DNA of 14,644 nt, from NCBI GenBank assembly GCA_002751075.1, contig NAOQ01000168.1, positions 1 to 14,644 on the forward strand. Direction: 5' to 3'. Source of the stretch: Ichthyophonus hoferi. Taxonomy: Eukaryota; Opisthokonta; Ichthyosporea; Ichthyophonida; Ichthyophonidae. Below are positions 10,929 to 14,644 of the stretch, in pieces; within the stretch, counting starts at the first letter, position 1; every line of letters begins with the position of its first letter. A model generated the notes under the pieces. The model saw nothing but the letters and a program-made list of their open reading frames with translations, ran no database searches and was not told the DNA's origin. Position numbers and translations under genes: made by a program.

Positions 10929-11460
10929 TTACAGATCTGTGACGTTGTCTATGACATCTATTTCGTTAGGAAAATCAACGTAGGATGCTGTGACTAACTG
11001 CTTGATACAGGCGCCCCCAAGACACTTACTCTTTGGCCTAGTTGCATAAGGACAAAGGAAAGAAGAAAGAAACCTAAAACCAGTAAAACTGTTAGTATCA
11101 AGGTACTCCTCGTCAATTTCAGATAAGTCTTCCGGGTCCGACAAGTTCTAGCTTGGGAGGAGTCGACCTTCACTGATTTCGAATCAGTAGCTTCGTCGGA
11201 CCCGGAATAGTCATCTGAAATAGACAAGGAGTACCTCAATAGTACTTGAAGTGTAGGTTTAAATATGTTATCGATGTACTGTGTATGGACCAGATTTCTT
11301 GTCGTTCTATTACTTCTTTCTTATAAAAGTCTGTGATACTAAGAACCTTAGCACGTGTTGGGGTTCCATGTTCTTTCGTAAGCTTAAAATTGTCCTCTGA
11401 ACTAAGTTGGTTTGTTGATGTGTAGAAAATGACCAGACATGGGAAAATCTGTCGTTTCAA
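10929..11460 (-). other. Unassigned coding-like stretch around an inverted repeat
   Basis: Overlapping minus-strand open frames of 71, 81 and 74 codons (11144-10929, 11239-10994, 11460-11236) with more balanced base composition than the surroundings. The 71-codon frame starts MSDPEDLSEIDEEYLDTN, an acidic N-terminus of a kind found in many transposases and nuclear proteins. The 81-codon frame contains a strongly hydrophobic run (ILTVLLVLGFFLLSFVLM), probably an out-of-frame reading of the same DNA. The right-hand frame includes EDNFKLTKEHGTP and SITDFYKKEVIERQE, which look like real protein, but I recognise no family. The likeliest explanation is a decayed DNA transposon or a gene fragment. 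A host gene with unseen exons cannot be excluded. Confidence 0.35.
11101..11236. repeat. 42-base inverted repeat (fold-back)
   Basis: The arms are 11101-11142 and 11195-11236, and 37 of 42 positions pair. Both begin AGGTACTCCT on the outside and end CCGGGTCCGAC on the inside. The 52-base loop holds a perfect 7-base hairpin, ACTGATT-TCG-AATCAGT (11172-11188). Read outward, each arm translates to related acidic peptides (SDPEDLSEIDEEYL on the minus strand from the left arm; a similar SEIDKEYL on the plus strand from the right arm). This suggests an inverted duplication of coding-like DNA. Homology beyond the arms is not visible. Confidence 0.85.
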
Positions 11461-12302
11461 CTGTCAGGCGATGCTAGATCAGTCGTCATGTTCAATGAAG
11501 TGAAATAGAACTGGGCCACAGTTATTCATGCGACATAGTGATATAATAGGTTATAGCCAAGTGGTGGTTGCTTAGACCTGAGCGTGTTGTAGGCGGTCCG
11601 GGTGGCGTGTTGCCATTAATGGCTTATTTTAAGATGGTATCATTCTCTAGTGTTCTGTAGTCAAAATGTTTCTAGTGCTAGTGTCAGCCATCAAATTTCT
11701 ATCATCAATCAATACTAACAAATAAGTTGCATATTGAATTAACTATTAAAAATTCATATATATGAGTATATGGGTTGTGAGAACAAGTAATCACCCACAT
11801 TTGTCTAAGAATGAAAATCTGTTGATCTAAACTTAAACACGCACTAGCCTAATATAACAACATTTTTTTCAAGTTAAATACATGGCGCTCTTGTTACTGA
11901 CAGGTGTGCCTCAATACCAACCAGAACCAAACTGCATTTTATTACTTATTAATTTTACATATTGATACAAACGTCTGTGTTCTCTATTTTAATTTTAAAG
12001 CATCATTTTTTCTAGCTATATTAATATATATCTACATATACACACGTTAAGCTTAGACAGCAGAGCCAAGTGACAAATTTTGCATGCGAAGTAAAACAAA
12101 TCCCTATTTTATATATAGTAGAAGCCAATCACAACCCTATTACAGTCTATCCACTCAGGGTACTAGGCGTATATGTATGTTTGTCGAATTATGTTATATG
12201 CTATCGCTACCATCACATCTTTTCTTTACCATATCCTTACTATATAATCTGGAAAATATTTTCCACGTCACCACCACCACTACCTACCCAAGCTACCTAA
12301 AT
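11461..12302. other. Intergenic region downstream of BUB1
   Basis: No supported exon. It probably includes the BUB1 3' UTR and flanking DNA. The part from about 11480 to 11640 is less AT-rich than its surroundings and may belong to the same decayed element as the neighbouring open frames. A 27-codon plus-strand frame from ATG 11882 was seen but is not supported. Confidence 0.5.
11938..11943 (-). terminator. Candidate poly(A) signal for BUB1
   Basis: AATAAA on the minus strand, about 360 bases after the BUB1 stop codon. It is the first canonical hexamer I noticed on this side; support is positional only. Confidence 0.3.
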
Positions 12303-14150
12303 TCACTTTCTAGCCTTTGATCTAAACCATGAATGCAAGAAGATAGTCTGCCTTTGTAATGCGTCTGCTACAGCTCTAGCATTTCCCAATCCGGTGCAGT
12401 GCGAAACTAGGCACTGTTCAAACTTTCTCCGGTGTGCCAATAGATGGGTCCCTCGGGAGCCCAATCCATTGGGTGCAGCGGCAGGGGTATTCAAGAGATC
12501 GTCAAATAGTTGTTGGTATAGTTCTTGGCCGAGTGACCTTCTACCAATGAGTGTGCATGGTGTTAAGATAACAAGTTTTTATATATATAGTCGTTAGATA
12601 ATGGGCTTAGATTACTATAGGGATAGCATGTATTTGGCTTTGCCATAACACATATGTTTGACATTTTTATATAATGCTTACGTAATGTAATGTTCTGGTG
12701 ATGAGGATTGCAAGAAAGGAGAAAAGTTGCATTTATTTACCTACTATATATACCGTCAGAAAATAAATACTTTTATAGATGTAAACATAAATACTTACTA
12801 TGGAAAGGTCACAGATATAAAAAGACGTAACCTTTATTACCAATATATATATATATATCAATTTACCTCATCGTATCTTCAGTTACACACACAAATTAGT
12901 GCATATATATATATATCTACATATACACATACACATACACATAAATATACACAAACATGTTTATCTTCAACAAACATCAGCTGTATATGTATATATGATA
13001 CCTGATTCACCGATCCTACCTGGTTAGACCAAGGCTTCCAGGCTGCCAGCGACCATCTTTGCACTCCACTGCCATGTAGCTTCCCCGTAGCATGACATAC
13101 ACTGTGCCTAGTAAACCATATGTGTCTGCCTATATAGCCGTGTGTGTATGTGTACGTGTATATATGGGGAAATGTGTGTTGGTGTTGGTAGAAAACATTA
13201 TATATAAAAGGAACAGGAAGAATAAGTTGGGAGAAGAAGCCTCATTTAATTATTAAACGTAAATGAGGCAAAACAAATGGATGATAGAAGATCAAATAAA
13301 AAAGACAAACAGTATCATAGATGTTAAAAGACCACGAACAAGAACAAGAAAAGAGCATGATAGGAGAGCGTACGTACCTGGAACCTCCATGGTTTGTTAT
13401 TAGCCATTTCGACACACACAAAGCCTTCTGTGCGGGAGGATCCTTCAAACATACAATCTGCTGGGTACATTCTGGATACATACACGGCCGTCTATATATT
13501 AACATACTTATACTTACCATACAGTGTTCCAGTATTCCAAAAATATCTCGTCTATAGTAATATAGTATGTATAATAATATGCAGGATAGGGTAATAGTAC
13601 AATAGAAATATAGTATGTATAATAATATGCAGGATAGGGTAATAGTACAATAGTAGTATAGTATGCATAATAATATGTAAGATAAGGTAATAATACAATA
13701 GTAGTATAGTATGTATAATAATATGTTGGATACGTATCGCCTCCTTTCCTTTCTTCTTAAACACAGCTACTACCTCTTCATTTTCATAATATTTTTAAAT
13801 TTTGGTAGTTTTGTAGCCAATATATATATATGTACATCCCAGATAATCCATATAATAGAGTTGATAGGCAAAAATTGCAAACAAAGCTAGAATAATCAAA
13901 AATTAAGATACAGATAGTGGGAATATTCCAATCACTAAAATCTCAAATGATTAAAAGCCAATCAAGAGTGTGGATCAAACGGTAGAATAATAGTATTCCA
14001 AGATAGACAGGAATAATTGGGCAATATTCAATGAAGTCATGAAGGGAAAGGGCCTCGTACCTCAAATCTAGACTGCGACCAAAGTCAACCAATTGAAGGC
14101 CATGTGCAGCCCAGGCCTTGCTACCTCGACACCAAGTTTCCCTAGGTAGC
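12303..14150 (-). CDS. BUB1: Mitotic checkpoint kinase BUB1, last four exons (C-terminal kinase lobe)
   Basis: Exons 5' to 3': 14150-14061, 13471-13378, 13129-13020 and 12540-12303, with GT-AG introns of 589, 248 and 479 bases. Phases agree throughout, giving about 176 residues before TGA. BUB1 is a kinetochore Ser/Thr kinase that phosphorylates histone H2A and supports the spindle checkpoint. The visible part follows the BUB1 C-lobe in order: GLQLVDFGRSLDLR (DFG), EGSSRTEGFVCVEM (activation segment), NKPWRFQ joined to ADTYGLLGTVYVML (helix F), RGSYMAVE, RRSLGQELYQQLFDDLLN, and a basic end, FRSKARK, as in human ECKRSRK. The activation segment has CVEM where most kinases have APE, as in human BUB1. 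The first exon here has an excellent acceptor (TCTTCTCTTCCTTATAG). The catalytic HGD loop and everything N-terminal lie beyond 14644. It resembles BUB1 more than BUBR1, but an unduplicated MadBub protein would look the same here. Confidence 0.93.
12843..12942. repeat. Microsatellite cluster in the last BUB1 intron
   Basis: (AT)8 at 12843-12858, (AT)7 at 12903-12916 and an ACACAT hexamer repeated three times at 12925-12942, all within intron 12541-13019. Confidence 0.9.
13561..13732. repeat. 48-base tandem repeat, about 3.6 copies
   Basis: Units start at 13561, 13609, 13657 and 13705, each opening TATAGTATGTATAATAATAT or a near copy. The first two are almost identical, and the third and fourth have drifted by a few bases. 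The array lies in the BUB1 intron 13472-14060. Because 48 is divisible by 3, the minus strand stays open and reads as a 16-residue repeating Tyr/Ile/Leu-rich peptide, which is an artefact. Confidence 0.95.
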
Positions 14151-14611
14151 CTATAAGGAAGAGAAGATAAAAAATAACATTCAAATATGATTAGTGCATA
14201 TCATTTTTGATCTGTAGATGCACCCAATTGTATTTCATCATGTTTCCTATAACCGTTGACTTTACCTAGTTGCTATTCCCTAATATTTTCGTCTTCGTTT
14301 GAGGTTGTTATATTTCGACTGGTTCATGAATATATATCTATTTAGCTAACAGGATATTTATTCTTTCATTCTATGTCTTACATAGCCACATTCATAGAGG
14401 TCATAGAGGTTAATAAAACAAAAACCATGCCTTTATCCCATAATTATGTTTCTCATCATTATCTTAAAATCACAAACAAGAACACACTTATCAAACATTT
14501 TTTATGGGCAAGAAATAAACAATTATTAGATAGACAATATATGTATAGCATACTAATACCACCGATAGTAGAGAGTCCAGCAGCCATTAAATATTATATG
14601 TAACTAGGGAC

Positions 14612-14644
<33 letters not shown>
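14151..14644. other. Upstream BUB1 intron sequence to the window edge
   Basis: No exon could be recognised on the minus strand. In particular, no HGD-type catalytic loop is seen, so the next BUB1 exon probably lies outside the window. A 76-codon plus-strand frame at 14373-14603 has low-complexity, AT-driven composition and no recognisable domain. Confidence 0.6.
14615..14644. repeat. Run of 30 T at the window end
   Basis: An uninterrupted poly-T tract that reaches the last base. Read on the minus strand it is a poly(A) tract, which could be the tail of a retroposed element lying to the right. It could also simply be a homopolymer at which an assembly ends. Confidence 0.9.

Noticed and set aside
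11882-11965. 27-codon plus-strand frame starting MALLLLTGVPQ
   Set aside because: Too short, with no neighbour, splice or homology support.
12394-12597. Plus-strand open frame of 67 codons
   Set aside because: It is the antisense shadow of the last BUB1 exon, which has family similarity, correct phase and a stop in the right place.
12780-12840. Possible extra BUB1 exon before a perfect minus-strand GTAAGT donor
   Set aside because: Its translation (RLRLFISVTFPY) does not match the BUB1 C-lobe, while joining 13020 directly to 12540 restores both the phase and the family sequence.
13552-13764. 70-codon minus-strand frame with a 16-residue repeating peptide
   Set aside because: It is a direct translation of the 48-base tandem repeat inside a BUB1 intron.
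1-14644. CRISPR array, tRNA or rRNA genes, operon-like gene clusters
   Set aside because: No regular spacer-repeat array and no tRNA-like or rRNA-like sequence was seen. The genes are intron-split nuclear genes without operon layout.

Overview
This is nuclear DNA of an AT-rich, intron-rich eukaryote, most likely an invertebrate animal. The evidence is three host genes split by GT-AG introns of about 220 to 850 bases, abundant AT microsatellites and a decayed copia-type retroelement. The three genes are an animal-type cytochrome b561 domain protein (CYB561D1/D2 class), a DJ-1/PARK7 protein and the mitotic checkpoint kinase BUB1. I cannot name the phylum safely. All identities come from recognising conserved residues by eye, not from a search.

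Layout. Positions 1 to about 738 hold a copia (Ty1/copia, Pseudoviridae-like) pol fossil cut by the window edge. An unexplained minus-strand open frame follows (750-1143). A complete three-exon CYB561D-type gene lies on the plus strand (coding 1932-3674). After an AT-rich stretch (3675-5320) with candidate poly(A) signals for two converging transcripts, a complete seven-exon DJ-1 gene lies on the minus strand (coding 9330 down to 5321). From 9331 to 12302 no host gene is supported. This stretch holds purine-biased DNA, short CAATTGG direct repeats and a 42-base inverted repeat with coding-like flanks (about 10929-11460). The 3' end of a BUB1-type gene occupies 14150 down to 12303 on the minus strand: four exons covering the kinase C-lobe from the DFG motif to the stop. 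A 48-base tandem repeat sits in one of its introns. The window ends in a run of 30 T.

The genes do not form a pathway. CYB561D proteins are transmembrane di-heme electron carriers, DJ-1 is a soluble redox/glyoxal-response protein, and BUB1 acts at kinetochores. DJ-1 and BUB1 are in tandem on the minus strand, and CYB561D converges on DJ-1. Exon joins were checked by hand: every reading phase is consistent across all 11 introns. I found no sign of a novel multi-gene system. The best leads are the inverted repeat with its unassigned open frames, the open frame next to the copia fossil, and some residue-level oddities in the BUB1 and DJ-1 proteins.
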